A DNA stretch of 54,023 bases from Spirochaetales bacterium (GTDB lineage: Bacteria; Spirochaetota; Spirochaetia; DAHUYW01). Below are positions 17,379-27,129 of the stretch, piece by piece. Every line of letters starts with the position of its first letter. The first letter of the stretch is position 1. The stretch lies in NCBI GenBank assembly GCA_027314665.1, contig DAHVAK010000159.1, positions 1-54,023 of the forward strand, given 5' to 3'. The notes under the pieces were generated by a model, which had not been told where the DNA came from, did not search any database, and saw only the letters and a list, made by a program, of their open reading frames with translations. Both the position numbers and the translations under genes were made by a program.

Positions 17379-17407
17379 TTGACAACTGGTCCGAAGCGGG
17401 AGATGAT
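17379..17407 (+). promoter_or_regulatory. Promoter candidate for the first EAL gene
   Basis: A consensus TTGACA (17379-17384), 17 bp spacer, GATGAT (17402-17407, 4 of 6). Predicted start near 17414, only about 13 nt before ATG 17427. This makes the upstream in-frame starts (17340, 17403) unlikely. Confidence 0.5.
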
Positions 17408-17426
17408 AGGCGACGGGCCGGCGGGA

Positions 17427-19094
17427 ATGGCAAATACCTACGAGTATATCGTCAATCGCTCCCACGACTTCATCACCCTCGTAAACCGCGACTACGTCTA
17501 CGAGATCTTCAACGACACCTACTGCCAGATTGTTGGTCTCGATCGCGCCAAGGTCTTGAACCATTCCGTCGCCGAGATATGGGGCAAGGAGACCTTCGAC
17601 GACCGACTGAAGGGCTACCTCGATCGCTGCTTCGCCGGCGAGGAGGTTCACTACGTGGAGCGCTTCAGGTTCGGCCTGGAGCAGCGCTACATGCATGTCT
17701 CCTACTATCCCTACGGCGAGCCGGGAGACGTCACCCACGCCCTGGTCTTCTCGCACGACATCACGCGGCTCGGCGAGACCGAGACGCGGCTCATCAACTA
17801 CGAATACCGCGATCCCTTGACCGGGCTCTACAACCGCAAGTCGCTCGAGATCATCCTCGATAGCGAGCTCGAGAAGGCGCGCAGGTCCCGGGCCGAGCGC
17901 AACCGCGCGGTTCTCTTCTTGGGAGTCGAGAATCTCACCGAGATACACCGAATCTACGGCCACAGCATCGGGGGCGTCCTGCTCGAGAATACCGGCCTGC
18001 GGGTGAAGGAGCTCCTGCGCTCGAGCGACTACGTCTTCCGCTACGAGGGCAACGAGCTCGCGGCGATCCTCACCTCCCTGACCCGCCCGGTCGACGTCGC
18101 AAAGGTGGCCGACAAGCTCATCGAATCGACGACGACGCCCTACCGCTACAAGGACCTCGACATCACCCTTGACTGCCGGATCGGGGCGGCCGTCTTCCCT
18201 GCGGACGGGCAGGACCGCGAGAGCCTCGTGGCCTCGGCGCGCTCGGCGCTGAACGAGACCACGCGACAGGGCAAGGGCTATCTGCTCTACGACGGAAGGC
18301 TGCATGAGGAGGCCATCCGCCGGCTGCAGATGGAGAACGACCTCAGGCACGCCTTCGAGCAGGAGCAGTTCGAGCTGTACTACCAGCCCATTGTCGAGCC
18401 TGCCGGCAGAATAGTCGGCGCGGAGGCGCTCATCCGCTGGAATCGCCCCGAGGAGGGAGTCCTTCCGCCCGTTGAGTTCATCCCCCTTGCCACCGAGACC
18501 GGCATCATCCGCCTCATCGGGCGCTGGGCGCTCTTTAGCGCCGCCCGCCGGCTCGCCGAATGGGGCGCTCGCCATGCGATCTACCTGTCGGTGAATCTCA
18601 CGGCGCGGGAGTTCGAGAGCCCTGAGCTGATTGAGGTGATCCGCAAGGCACTCGATCAGGCGGGGCTGCGGGATGGGATTTCCCTGAAGGTGGAGATCAC
18701 CGAGTCGGAGTGCATGGCCAATCCCGTTCAGGCCATCGAGCGGATCAAGGCGATCCGGGACCTCGGGGTGGAGGTCTTCATCGACGATTTCGGCACCGGA
18801 CAGTCCTCCCTCGGTTACCTCAAGGACCTCCCCGTCGACGCCTTCAAGATCGACCGCACCTTCGCTCAAGGCTTGCTCGATGATCCAGCCGACCTGCACT
18901 TTCTCCAGACCATCATCGATCTGGTGAAGAGCAGGCGGCGCAAGGTCATCGTCGAGGGAGTGAGCAGCCCGCAGCAGGTCGCGGTCCTGCGCACCATGGA
19001 CTGCGACGCGTTCCAGGGATTCTACTACTCCCAACCCCTATCCGCCGCGGCCTTCCTTTCCTGTCTCGAGCGGGGCGGGCGCCTGCCCGCCTGA
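17427..19094 (+). CDS. PAS / degenerate GGDEF / EAL protein (c-di-GMP phosphodiesterase), copy 1
   Basis: A 555-residue cytoplasmic signalling protein. Residues 1-115: a PAS domain (ANTYEYIVNRSHDFI...VFSHDIT). Residues 125-285: a GGDEF fold whose signature is EGNEL (in FRYEGNELAAIL) instead of GGDEF, so no diguanylate cyclase activity is expected. The EAL domain has all recognised residues: EAL in AEALIRW, Asn in NLTAREF, Glu in EITESEC, DD in IDDFGTGQSS, Lys in FKIDRT, Glu in VEGVSS and QGFYYSQPL. It should therefore cleave c-di-GMP to pGpG under PAS control. I chose ATG 17427 because it matches the paralogue start and the promoter spacing; earlier in-frame starts exist at 17340 and 17403. 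Confidence 0.9.
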   Translation: MANTYEYIVNRSHDFITLVNRDYVYEIFNDTYCQIVGLDRAKVLNHSVAEIWGKETFDDRLKGYLDRCFAGEEVHYVERFRFGLEQRYMHVSYYPYGEPGDVTHALVFSHDITRLGETETRLINYEYRDPLTGLYNRKSLEIILDSELEKARRSRAERNRAVLFLGVENLTEIHRIYGHSIGGVLLENTGLRVKELLRSSDYVFRYEGNELAAILTSLTRPVDVAKVADKLIESTTTPYRYKDLDITLDCRIGAAVFPADGQDRESLVASARSALNETTRQGKGYLLYDGRLHEEAIRRLQMENDLRHAFEQEQFELYYQPIVEPAGRIVGAEALIRWNRPEEGVLPPVEFIPLATETGIIRLIGRWALFSAARRLAEWGARHAIYLSVNLTAREFESPELIEVIRKALDQAGLRDGISLKVEITESECMANPVQAIERIKAIRDLGVEVFIDDFGTGQSSLGYLKDLPVDAFKIDRTFAQGLLDDPADLHFLQTIIDLVKSRRRKVIVEGVSSPQQVAVLRTMDCDAFQGFYYSQPLSAAAFLSCLERGGRLPA

Positions 19095-19121
19095 ACGGTC
19101 GGGAATTTTGCGCAGGAAATA

Positions 19122-19155
19122 CCGATCGCAATCGGATATAATGGTGTAGCTACAC
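19122..19155 (+). promoter_or_regulatory. -10 TATAAT flanked by two palindromes before the second EAL gene
   Basis: A consensus TATAAT (19137-19142) has no good -35 partner. Instead CCGAT-CGCA-ATCGG (19122-19135) occupies that area, and a perfect 12-bp palindrome GTGTAGCTACAC (19144-19155) covers the predicted start point. The layout suggests an activator site and an operator. No equivalent precedes copy 1. Confidence 0.5.
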
Positions 19156-19184
19156 AATAGGATTTGCACGATGGAATGTTTTCG

Positions 19185-20852
19185 ATGGAGAACAGATACG
19201 AATACATAGTCAATCGCTCCGACGATTTCATAACCCTTATCAATCGGGACTACCTCTACGAGATTGCGAACGATACCTACTGCGCCAACATGGGACTCGA
19301 GCGCGATCAGGTCCTCAGCAAGAGCGTAGCCGACGTCTGGGGTCAGGAGACCTTCGATCTGAAGCTGAAGGGCTACCTTGATCGGTGCTTCACCGGCGAG
19401 GTGGTTCACTACGTCGAGCGGTTCAAGTTTGGCCGCGAGCTACGCTACATGCACGTCTCCTACTACCCCTATCGGGAGGGGGGGCGCATCACGCACGCCC
19501 TGGTCTTTTCCCACGACATCACCACGCTCGGAGACATCGAGTCGCGGCTCATCAACTACGAGTATCGCGATCCTCTCACCGGGCTGTACAACCGCCGCTC
19601 GCTCGAGATCATTCTCGAGGGAGAAATCCTCAAGGCGCGACGAGCGGGCTCGGAGCGCTACCTTGCGGTGCTCTTCGTCGGCATCGAGAATCTCTCCGAG
19701 ATAAACCGCACCCACGGCCACAGCGTGGGAAGCGTGCTCCTCGAGAACACCGGCCAACGCATCAAGGAGTCCCTGCGCGAGAGCGACTACGTCTTCCGCT
19801 ACGAGGGACACGAGCTCGTGGTCATGCTCTCGTTCTTGGCTCACAGCCTCGACGTGGCGAAGGTCGCCGAGAAGCTCGTCGCCTCGGTGAACACCCCCTA
19901 TCGCCACGGGGAGGTGGACATCCTCCTCGACTGCCGCATCGGGGCCTCGGTCTTCCCGTCGGACGGAAACGACAAGGAAACCCTCGTCAAGAACGCAACC
20001 CTCGCCCTGAGCCATGCCGTGAAAGAGGAGAAGCGCTTCGTTCTCTTCGATGCCCGCCTGCACCAGCAGGCCTCCGACCGCCTGAGGATGGAAAGCGAGC
20101 TGCGCCGCGCCGTCGAGCAGGAGCAGTTCGTGCTCTTCTTCCAGCCTATCGTCGACCGCACGGGAAAGGTCGAGGGTGCGGAGAGCCTGATTCGTTGGCG
20201 CGCCGGCGAGCGGGGCCTTCTGGCGCCGAGTGAGTTTCTGCCGCTCGCGACCGAAACCGGCATCATTCAGTTGATCGGGCGCTGGGCCATCTTTGCGGCG
20301 GTGCGGCGGATTGCCGAGTGGACGCAGAAGTATCCCCTCTACGTCACGGTGAATCTCACCGCGCGCGAGTTCGAGAGCGAGGAGCTCGTCGGGGTGATCG
20401 AGAAGGCGCTCGCCCAGGAGCCCGGAATCGATCCGACCCAGCTCAAGCTCGAGATCACCGAGACCGAGTGCATGCAGCATCCGGAGGAGGCCATCGCGAG
20501 GATCAAGGCGATTCGCAAGCTCGGCGTGGATATCCTCATCGACGACTTCGGGACCGGCCAGTCTTCGCTCTCATATCTGAAGATCCTTCCGGTTGACGTC
20601 TTCAAGATCGATCGGTCCTTCGCGCAGGGGCTCGCGGAGAGTCCCGACGAGCTCCCCTTTCTTTCGACGATCATCGACTTGGTGAAGAGCCGGAACCGCA
20701 GGGTCATCGTCGAGGGAGTGAGCTCCGCCCTCCAGGTGCAGGCCCTGCGCTCGACCAACTGCGACGGTTTTCAGGGCTTCTACTTCTCACCGCCGGTTCC
20801 CGCAGAGCAGTTCTCCTTCCTTCTCGAGCGCGGAGGCGTGCTCCCCCTGTAG
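19185..20852 (+). CDS. PAS / degenerate GGDEF / EAL protein (c-di-GMP phosphodiesterase), copy 2
   Basis: A tandem paralogue of the preceding gene, and with the aligned start ATG 19185 exactly the same length (555 residues). Domains: PAS (ENRYEYIVNRSDDFI...VFSHDIT), GGDEF fold with EGHEL in place of GGDEF, then EAL. In the EAL domain the first motif is ESL (AESLIRW): the metal-binding Glu is kept and only Ala changes. NLTAREF, EITETEC, IDDFGTGQSS, FKIDRS, VEGVSS and QGFYFSPPV are all present, so phosphodiesterase activity is likely. In-frame alternatives are TTG 19164 and ATG 19176. None has a clear Shine-Dalgarno. It carries its own palindrome-rich promoter region, so the two copies are probably regulated differently. 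Confidence 0.9.
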   Translation: MENRYEYIVNRSDDFITLINRDYLYEIANDTYCANMGLERDQVLSKSVADVWGQETFDLKLKGYLDRCFTGEVVHYVERFKFGRELRYMHVSYYPYREGGRITHALVFSHDITTLGDIESRLINYEYRDPLTGLYNRRSLEIILEGEILKARRAGSERYLAVLFVGIENLSEINRTHGHSVGSVLLENTGQRIKESLRESDYVFRYEGHELVVMLSFLAHSLDVAKVAEKLVASVNTPYRHGEVDILLDCRIGASVFPSDGNDKETLVKNATLALSHAVKEEKRFVLFDARLHQQASDRLRMESELRRAVEQEQFVLFFQPIVDRTGKVEGAESLIRWRAGERGLLAPSEFLPLATETGIIQLIGRWAIFAAVRRIAEWTQKYPLYVTVNLTAREFESEELVGVIEKALAQEPGIDPTQLKLEITETECMQHPEEAIARIKAIRKLGVDILIDDFGTGQSSLSYLKILPVDVFKIDRSFAQGLAESPDELPFLSTIIDLVKSRNRRVIVEGVSSALQVQALRSTNCDGFQGFYFSPPVPAEQFSFLLERGGVLPL

Positions 20853-20865
20853 GGCCACCGCTGTC

Positions 20866-20883
20866 GGCAGCCGGCAGGCTGCC
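20866..20883. terminator. GC hairpin at the EAL/pfp convergent junction
   Basis: GGCAGC (20866-20871), loop CGGCAG, GCTGCC (20878-20883), centred in a 39-bp gap between converging genes. No T-tract. Confidence 0.35.
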
Positions 20884-20891
20884 CCGGCCTG

Positions 20892-22547
20892 CTAGCTGTG
20901 CTCGAGCTTCAGGGTCATGGTCGGCTGATCGCAGACCTCCGCCGGGCCGAAGTATTGGATGGCCCCGGGGAAGAGGTAGGATGTCGAGACCGCCCACTCC
21001 TTGCGGGAGGCGGCGAAGGCCGCGAAGGGCTTGCCCGCGAGATCGACGAGGGCTTTCCGGATGACCGGTTTCATCTCTCCGTGACGGCGCTCGAGGTTCA
21101 TCATCATGGTGATCGGAACCCCGCCGGGGACCCACTCTCCTGCCGGACGGTCGAGGTGCGCAATCGCCGACATGTAGCCGCTGCGGCCCGACGCGATGAG
21201 GAGGAAGGCGGTGCAGCCGAGGGCGTAGCAGTAGTCGGCGTCGAAGTTCGAGGGAAAGGCGCACCGGCCTTCGTAGCCGAAGAAGTGGTGCAGGGTGCTG
21301 AACTTGCCATTGTACCTGCCGGCCTTTTCGAGCTCGGCGAGCTTTGCCTCCGCCATTTCGGAGAGGAGCTTCTCGGTCTCGATCCGCGAGACCTGGACAT
21401 TTCCGTGAGGGTCGCGGTCCATGAGAAGCTGCCGTTGGATGGTCGCAGGCAGTGACGCGAAGGCCTTGGCGGACTCGGTCGTGAGGCTCTTCGCAACCCA
21501 TGCGCGCTGCTCCTCCGGGCCGGCGAGCCCCGCGAAGGCGGCGCTGTGTGCGGCGAGAAGGGTGTTGAGCTCGGCGATGAGCCGCTTGATCTCAGGGATG
21601 AACTCCACGAGCCCCTCGGGGATGAGGGCCACCCCGAAGTTCTCGCCCCGCTCGGCGCGCGCGGCGACGACCTCCGCGATGTCGCCTGCGATCTGGTTCA
21701 AGGTCGCCTGGTCGCGCTCGACCTCTTCGGAGATGATCGCGACGTTGGGTCGCGTGAGCAGAGCGCACTCCAGGGCGATGTGAGAGGCCGACCGGCCCAT
21801 GAGCTTGATGAAGTGCCAGTACTTCTTGGAGGAGTTGGCGTCTCGCTCCACGTTTCCGATGAGCTCGGCATAGGTCTTGGTCGCGGTATCGAAGCCGAAG
21901 GAGGTCGCGATCTGCTCGTTCTTGAGGTCGCCGTCGATGGTCTTGGGAACCCCGACGACGGTGACGGGCTCCCCCGTCTGCCGGAAATATTCCGCGAGTA
22001 TGGCGGCGTTGGTGTTCGAGTCGTCGCCCCCGATGATGACGAGCGCGCCGATCCCGTGCTTGCGGCAGACCGCCGCCGCCTTCTTGAACTGCTCTTCGGT
22101 TCCGAGCTTGGTTCGCCCTGAGCCGATCATGTCGAAGCCGCCGGTGTTGCGGTGACGCTCCACGATCTCGGCGGTGATCTCGATCGATTGGTCGTCGAGG
22201 ATGCCCGACGGCCCGCCGAGAAAGCCGATGAGGCGCGAATCGCGATTGCCCGCCTTCAGGCCATCGAAGAGGCCCGCGATGACGTTGTGTCCGCCCGCTG
22301 CGGGCCCTCCGGAGAGGATGACCCCCACCGCCCTGCGCTCGCCGGCCGCAGGATTCTCACCCGGAACGAACTCGAGTGAGGGCATGCCGTAGGTCTTGGG
22401 GAAGAGGTCTTTCAGCTCGGCCTGGTCGGAGGGGGCAGCGGTTTCGCCTCCGAGCTTCGCGCCGATCTTGCGCACGTCGCGGGAGAGGATCTTGGGAACC
22501 TTCGGGGTATAGGCGTAGCGCGCTTTCTGCAGCGGGGAATTGTCCAT
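20892..22547 (-). CDS. pfp: Pyrophosphate-dependent 6-phosphofructokinase, long (PFP) type
   Basis: A 551-residue PfkA-superfamily enzyme of the long PFP group known from Borrelia, Treponema and plants. Motifs: [53 protein letters not shown] and FFGYEGRC near the C-terminus. The second Asp in GGDD and Lys in PKTIDGD are the hallmarks of PPi use. It makes the F6P/FBP step reversible and saves ATP in fermentation. The frame stays open far upstream across galK, but ATG 22547 has GAAGGAAGAG before it and fits the family N-terminus. It has its own promoter overlapping the galK stop. Confidence 0.94.
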   Translation of the reverse strand: MDNSPLQKARYAYTPKVPKILSRDVRKIGAKLGGETAAPSDQAELKDLFPKTYGMPSLEFVPGENPAAGERRAVGVILSGGPAAGGHNVIAGLFDGLKAGNRDSRLIGFLGGPSGILDDQSIEITAEIVERHRNTGGFDMIGSGRTKLGTEEQFKKAAAVCRKHGIGALVIIGGDDSNTNAAILAEYFRQTGEPVTVVGVPKTIDGDLKNEQIATSFGFDTATKTYAELIGNVERDANSSKKYWHFIKLMGRSASHIALECALLTRPNVAIISEEVERDQATLNQIAGDIAEVVAARAERGENFGVALIPEGLVEFIPEIKRLIAELNTLLAAHSAAFAGLAGPEEQRAWVAKSLTTESAKAFASLPATIQRQLLMDRDPHGNVQVSRIETEKLLSEMAEAKLAELEKAGRYNGKFSTLHHFFGYEGRCAFPSNFDADYCYALGCTAFLLIASGRSGYMSAIAHLDRPAGEWVPGGVPITMMMNLERRHGEMKPVIRKALVDLAGKPFAAFAASRKEWAVSTSYLFPGAIQYFGPAEVCDQPTMTLKLEHS

Positions 22548-22584
22548 GCTCTCTTCCTTCATTGGCGGTTGGTGTCTTTGGATA

Positions 22585-22614
22585 ATTATAGCCGAGCCAG
22601 CAGCGGGACGGCAA
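22585..22614 (-). promoter_or_regulatory. Promoter for pfp overlapping the galK stop codon
   Basis: Minus strand: TTGCCG (22609-22614), 18 bp spacer, perfect TATAAT (22585-22590). The TAA inside the -10 is the galK stop. Predicted start near 22578, with about 30 nt of leader to ATG 22547. Confidence 0.6.
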
Positions 22615-23926
22615 TGGTCCCGCTGTTTCGCACCCGCAGCACCGTAACGGACGTCGGTCCGAAGATCGCCTCCATCGCCGCCCGGTAGGATTCGGCTCGC
22701 TCGATCGGGGCGTAGACCTGAATAGTCCCCGCGAAGCCTCCGCCGTGTACGCGGGAGGCCCCCCTGCCGGCGAGCAGCTCGTCGCTTACCGCGAGGGCGA
22801 GGGGAATCGGCTGTCCCGCCACCCGCGGCGAGGCGCAGTTCTGCAGGAGCCGCCAGGAGGAGGAGCCCGACTCCCGGACGCAGGCGAGGTAGGCGCCCAT
22901 CTCGGCGCCCTTCAGCGCCTCGATCTGGCGGGCGACCCGCTCGTTGTCGGCGAAGAAGTGCAGCGCCCGCAGGATGGCGCGGTCGCCCGCCTCCTCCCTG
23001 AGCCGCGGAAGGGAGGCGAGGAGCTCTTCGCGGCTGATCTCGCGGCAGACCGACCGTCCGAAGGCGGAGGCTACCGCGCGCATCTCCGCGGGGATGGCTG
23101 CATAGTCCGGGGTCAGGTCGTCGTGGCTGCCGCCGGTGTCCACCACCATGAGGGCGTAGCCGTGCTCCAGGAAGCTGAAGGGGATGCGCTCGATCTGGGG
23201 CGACGACGGATCGCGGAAGTCGATCCCGATGATCCCGCCAGTGGCGCACGCGAGCTGGTCCTCCAGTCCGCAGGGCTTGCCGAAGAAGGTGTTCTCGGCG
23301 AACTGCCCGACGATGGCGAGGGTAACCGTCGAGATGCTGCCCCCGTTGAAGAGGTGATTGAAGATGGTCCCGATGAGCACCTCGATCGACGCCGAGGAGC
23401 TCAAGCCCGAACCGCGCAGGACGTCACTCGTGATGCAGCCGCGAAGGCCGCCGATCTTGTAGCCGAGGGCCTGGAGCCGGGAGGCGACCCCGCGAATGAG
23501 GGCCTCCGTGCGCCCCTTCTCGGCGGCCACGGGCGTAAGTGTGCGGAGATCCACGGCGAAGGGCTGCGGGAAACCCTCGGAGTAGAGCTCGACGACCCGA
23601 TCTCCCGTGGGGTAGGCGGCAGCGAGGGAATCGAGGTGGACGCTCGCGGCGAGGACCCGCCCGTTGTTGTGATCCGTGTGATTGCCGCCGAGCTCCGTCC
23701 GTCCCGGAGTGGAGAAGAAGGAGAGGGCGGCGTTTTCGGCCTGCGGCGCCCCCGCGCCGGAGGCGGACTTTCCCGCGCCGAAGCGCTCGCTCACGGCGGC
23801 GAGGAGCGTGCGGTAGCGCCTGCGCTGTCCGGGCGCAGCCTCTTCGCCGTAGTGCTCCCAAAAGAAGGGGTCGAGATCGCCGGAATCGAGCGCGCCCCTC
23901 CACGCTGCAGGCGAGAGAGCGGTCAC
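22586..23926 (-). CDS. galK: Galactokinase
   Basis: A 446-residue GHMP kinase that forms galactose 1-phosphate. Motifs in order: galactokinase signature [15 protein letters not shown], the GHMP ATP loop [12 protein letters not shown], the catalytic Asp in [13 protein letters not shown], and the C-terminal [12 protein letters not shown]. About 75 residues precede the signature, more than in the common 380-400 residue enzymes. The start is GTG 23926, which overlaps the galT stop as GTGA (4-bp overlap), indicating translational coupling. The frame is open further upstream but that part is antisense to galT. It is the second gene of the galT-galK unit. Confidence 0.94.
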   Translation of the reverse strand: MTALSPAAWRGALDSGDLDPFFWEHYGEEAAPGQRRRYRTLLAAVSERFGAGKSASGAGAPQAENAALSFFSTPGRTELGGNHTDHNNGRVLAASVHLDSLAAAYPTGDRVVELYSEGFPQPFAVDLRTLTPVAAEKGRTEALIRGVASRLQALGYKIGGLRGCITSDVLRGSGLSSSASIEVLIGTIFNHLFNGGSISTVTLAIVGQFAENTFFGKPCGLEDQLACATGGIIGIDFRDPSSPQIERIPFSFLEHGYALMVVDTGGSHDDLTPDYAAIPAEMRAVASAFGRSVCREISREELLASLPRLREEAGDRAILRALHFFADNERVARQIEALKGAEMGAYLACVRESGSSSWRLLQNCASPRVAGQPIPLALAVSDELLAGRGASRVHGGGFAGTIQVYAPIERAESYRAAMEAIFGPTSVTVLRVRNSGTIAVPLLARL

Positions 23927-24969
23927 GATGCTGCCCCGCCTAGGTAGTGGAGCTCGGGAAGGGAGCGCAGTCGGGCGGCGGCTCCCTCCGCGGTGATGTC
24001 GCGCTGCGGCATCCCGAGCAGCTCGTAGCCCACCATGAACTTCCTCACCGTCGCGGAGCGCAGGAGGGGCGGGTAGTAGTGGAGGTGCAGATGCCACGCC
24101 TCGTGGGGCTTGCCGTCGGTGGGGCTCTGGTGGAAGCCCATCGAATAGGGAAAGCTGGTCTCGAAGAGGTTGTCGTAGCGAACGCCAAGGCGATGGACCG
24201 CATCCGCGAGGTCGCGCTTTTCCTGCGGCGAGAGAGACAGCAGCGAGACGTGGTGCTTCTTCGGGAGGATCATCACCTCGAAGGGCCACACCGCCCAGAA
24301 GGGAACGAGAGCCACGAAGCCGGTGTTCTCGAAGACGATCCGCTCGCCCGCCGCGCGCTCCGTCTCAAGGTAGCTGCAGAGCAGGCAGCGCCCGCGGGAG
24401 GCGAGGTACTCGCCCTGGCGCGCGGTTTCGAGCGCCGCATCGACGGGAAGGTTCTCGTTCGCCCAGACCTGCCCGTGGGGATGCGGATTGGAGGCGCCCA
24501 TCACCTCCCCGCGGTTTTCGAAGATCTGGACATAGCTGATGAAATCGAGCGCGCCGATCTCGCGGTACTGCTCGGTCCACATCTCCACGACCGGGAGGAT
24601 CGATTCGACCTCCATCCGCGCGAGGGTGAGATCGTGACGGGGGGAGAAGCACAGGACCTTGCAGAGCCCCCGCTCGCTCTTGGCGACGAGGAGACCCTCC
24701 CGATCGAGCTCACCGCCGGGACCCTGCGGAAGGAGAGCGGAGAAGTCGTTCACGAAAACAAAAGTGCTCTCGTAGCGCGGATTCGTCACGCCGCCCGCCC
24801 GCTGGTTGCCGGGGCAGAGGTAGCAGGCGGGATCGTGCTCCGGCGCCTGCGCAGCGGGGAGGCGCTCGACCTTGCCCTGCCAGGGGCGCTTGGTTCGATG
24901 GGGCGAGACGAGCACCCACTCCCCCGTGAGAGGGTTGAGCCTCCTATGCGGATCATCCTGCAGATTCAT
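23923..24969 (-). CDS. galT: Galactose-1-phosphate uridylyltransferase
   Basis: A 348-residue HIT-superfamily enzyme of the Leloir pathway that exchanges UDP between UDP-glucose and galactose 1-phosphate. The active-site HPH triplet with uridylylated His is in [11 protein letters not shown]. Zinc-type ligands are plausible in CYLCPGN and CLLCSY, and GFHQSPTDG and [14 protein letters not shown] complete the family pattern. ATG 24969 has GAGGAG six bases upstream. It is the promoter-proximal gene of galTK and is divergent from ftsH. The promoter given separately contains a palindrome that could be an operator. No galE or gal repressor is in the window. Confidence 0.95.
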   Translation of the reverse strand: MNLQDDPHRRLNPLTGEWVLVSPHRTKRPWQGKVERLPAAQAPEHDPACYLCPGNQRAGGVTNPRYESTFVFVNDFSALLPQGPGGELDREGLLVAKSERGLCKVLCFSPRHDLTLARMEVESILPVVEMWTEQYREIGALDFISYVQIFENRGEVMGASNPHPHGQVWANENLPVDAALETARQGEYLASRGRCLLCSYLETERAAGERIVFENTGFVALVPFWAVWPFEVMILPKKHHVSLLSLSPQEKRDLADAVHRLGVRYDNLFETSFPYSMGFHQSPTDGKPHEAWHLHLHYYPPLLRSATVRKFMVGYELLGMPQRDITAEGAAARLRSLPELHYLGGAAS

Positions 24970-25004
24970 GGTTGCTCCTCGAAAGGGTCGCTTGAGTGGG
25001 CCTC

Positions 25005-25033
25005 ATTCTAATCGGGCGCAAAAGCGCTGTCCA
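25005..25033 (-). promoter_or_regulatory. galTK promoter with palindrome in the spacer
   Basis: Minus strand: TGGACA (25028-25033, 5 of 6), 17 bp spacer, TAGAAT (25005-25010, 5 of 6). The spacer holds the palindrome GCGC-AAAA-GCGC (25016-25027), placed where a bound repressor would block RNA polymerase. Predicted start near 24998. Confidence 0.6.
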
Positions 25034-25125
25034 GAGGAGCCGCTATTCGATGCCCGGTAATCTTAGTACCTTGAAGGGGAGACCTGTCTCGCAACCCATT
25101 CTCTTCTCGCATCAGGAGCACGGCA

Positions 25126-27120
25126 ATGCACAAGAAGTTCCATTTCTCCATCTGGTACTACGTGGCAATCATCGGGGCTATCTTCCTGCTCGAGACCACG
25201 GTGTTCTCTGGAAATGCCGTGAAGGAGATCCCCTACAGCGAGTTCAAGAAGGAGCTTGTGGAAAATCGGGTGCAGAGCGTCGTCATCCAGGAGAGCATGA
25301 TCTACGGCGTGCTGAAGCCCTCGTCGAGCACGACCGCCAAGACCCCTGCTGCGGGCGCGGCTGGGACGGCGGGCGAGGAGAGCGCTCCGGCAACCGGCTT
25401 CACCCCGATCACCAAGTCCACGCCTTGGAGCGTCGCCTTCCAGCAGGCGAGGGAGAAGCGGGCCGAGCTCCTGAAGCGCGAGTTCAGCGTGGTCAGGCTC
25501 TCGGATCCCAATCTCCTTCATGAGCTGGACGTCCACGGGGTGAACTACCGCGGGAAGATCAACTCCAACTGGCTTTCGCAGCTGTTCTTCAACTGGATCG
25601 TTCCCTTCGGGATCCTCTTCGTTGTCTGGGGCTTCGTCTACCGGCGCATGGCGAAGGGAGGGCCGAACGTCCTGAGCATCGGGAAGAACAAGGCGAAGAT
25701 CTACGAGGCGGACACTTCCAAGCGGGTCACCTTCAAGGACGTGGCGGGGATCGACGAGGCGGTCGAGGAGGTGCGCGAGCTCGTCGCCTTCCTCAAGGAG
25801 CCGGCTCGCTTTACGAAGCTGGGTGCGAAGCTTCCGAAGGGGCTGCTCCTCGTCGGCCCGCCGGGGACCGGCAAGACCCTCCTCGCGCGGGCGGTGGCCG
25901 GAGAGGCGGGCGTGCCCTTCTTCTCCATGAGCGGCTCCGGTTTCGTGGAGATGTTCGTGGGCGTCGGGGCCTCGCGCGTGAGGGATCTCTTTCAGGAAGC
26001 GAAGGCAAAGGCCCCCTGCATCATCTTCATCGACGAGCTCGACGCCGTCGGCAAGAACCGCTCGGGCGCCTACTTCGGCGGCAACGACGAGCGGGAGACC
26101 ACCCTCAATCAGCTCCTCACCGAGATGGACGGCTTCGATCCGAACGCCGGGGTCATCATGGTGGGCGCAACCAATCGCCCGGAGGTGCTCGACCCCGCGC
26201 TCCTGCGCGCGGGACGCTTCGACCGCCAGGTTCTCGTCGACCGACCCGACCTCAAAGGGCGGGTCCAAATCTTCGAGGTACACACCCGCTCGCTCGTGCT
26301 CGGCGAGGATGTAGACCTGAAGCGGCTCGCCTCCACCACCCCAGGCTTCGCCGGCGCGGAAATTGCCAACGTCTGCAACGAGGCGGCTCTCCTCGCCTCG
26401 CGCCGAGAGGGCGACAGGGTGAGCATGGTCGACTTCCAGAACGCGATCGAGCGCATCATCGCTGGGCTCGAAAAGAAGAACAAGCTCATCAATCCCCAGG
26501 AGCGCCGCATCGTCGCCTACCACGAGTCGGGCCACGCAGTCGTCGGATACTTCACCCCCGGAGCGGACCCGGTGCAGAAGGTCTCGATCGTGCCGCGCGG
26601 GGTAGGGGCCCTCGGCTACACCCTCCAGACTCCGCTCGAGGACCGCTACCTGATGTCGAGGACCGAGCTCCTCGGCAAGATCAAGGGTCTCCTTGGGGGC
26701 AGGGCCGCAGAGGAGGTCGTGCTCGGCGAAATCTCCACCGGAGCCTCCAACGACCTCGAGCGGGTGTCGCGCATCGTGCGCGACATGCTCACGGTCTACG
26801 GGATGAGCCGGCGCAGCCCCAACATCTCCCTCGTCGACCGCGAGGATTCCCGCTTCCTCGGCCAGGGCCCCTCCCTTGCGCGCCGATCCGAACGCTACGA
26901 ACAGGAGATCGACGAGGAGACGCGCGAGATTATTCGGGAGTGCTACGAGGAGGACAAGGAGCTTCTGCGCCGCAACCGCACCCTTCTCGACCGCATGGCG
27001 AGCGAGCTGCTTGAGCGCGAAAAGCTCGACGAGGGGGAGATCGTCGCAATCCTCGGCCCCAAGCCGAGTGTCCCGCTTTCGGAAGCGGTGAGCGTTGACG
27101 GTGGGCGACCCACGGCATAG
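25126..27120 (+). CDS. ftsH: ATP-dependent zinc metalloprotease FtsH
   Basis: A 664-residue membrane-anchored AAA+ protease that degrades misfolded membrane and regulatory proteins. TM1 is at about residues 8-26 and TM2 at about 153-172; the segment between them is extracytoplasmic and has an Ala/Thr-rich insertion (about 65-95). The AAA domain has Walker A GPPGTGKT (244-251), pore motif FVG in MFVGVG, Walker [10 protein letters not shown] and the second region of homology [20 protein letters not shown]. The zinc site is HESGH (466-470) with a downstream Asp in [13 protein letters not shown] 25126 has AGGAG seven bases upstream. ManA follows after 9 bp, so the two are co-transcribed. Confidence 0.97.
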   Translation: MHKKFHFSIWYYVAIIGAIFLLETTVFSGNAVKEIPYSEFKKELVENRVQSVVIQESMIYGVLKPSSSTTAKTPAAGAAGTAGEESAPATGFTPITKSTPWSVAFQQAREKRAELLKREFSVVRLSDPNLLHELDVHGVNYRGKINSNWLSQLFFNWIVPFGILFVVWGFVYRRMAKGGPNVLSIGKNKAKIYEADTSKRVTFKDVAGIDEAVEEVRELVAFLKEPARFTKLGAKLPKGLLLVGPPGTGKTLLARAVAGEAGVPFFSMSGSGFVEMFVGVGASRVRDLFQEAKAKAPCIIFIDELDAVGKNRSGAYFGGNDERETTLNQLLTEMDGFDPNAGVIMVGATNRPEVLDPALLRAGRFDRQVLVDRPDLKGRVQIFEVHTRSLVLGEDVDLKRLASTTPGFAGAEIANVCNEAALLASRREGDRVSMVDFQNAIERIIAGLEKKNKLINPQERRIVAYHESGHAVVGYFTPGADPVQKVSIVPRGVGALGYTLQTPLEDRYLMSRTELLGKIKGLLGGRAAEEVVLGEISTGASNDLERVSRIVRDMLTVYGMSRRSPNISLVDREDSRFLGQGPSLARRSERYEQEIDEETREIIRECYEEDKELLRRNRTLLDRMASELLEREKLDEGEIVAILGPKPSVPLSEAVSVDGGRPTA

Positions 27121-27129
27121 GATGGGTCC

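Noticed and set aside
17364-19034. 556-codon minus-strand frame opposite the first EAL gene
   Set aside because: Antisense to a motif-complete EAL protein.
17427-20852. Diguanylate cyclase activity of the GGDEF folds
   Set aside because: The signature is EGNEL/EGHEL, lacking the Gly and Asp needed for catalysis.
20892-23249. 785-residue version of the PPi-PFK
   Set aside because: The extra N-terminus is antisense-like Arg-rich translation through galK; ATG 22547 has its own promoter and Shine-Dalgarno.
22745-23947. 400-codon plus-strand frame opposite galK
   Set aside because: No recognisable motif; galK motifs are complete on the minus strand.
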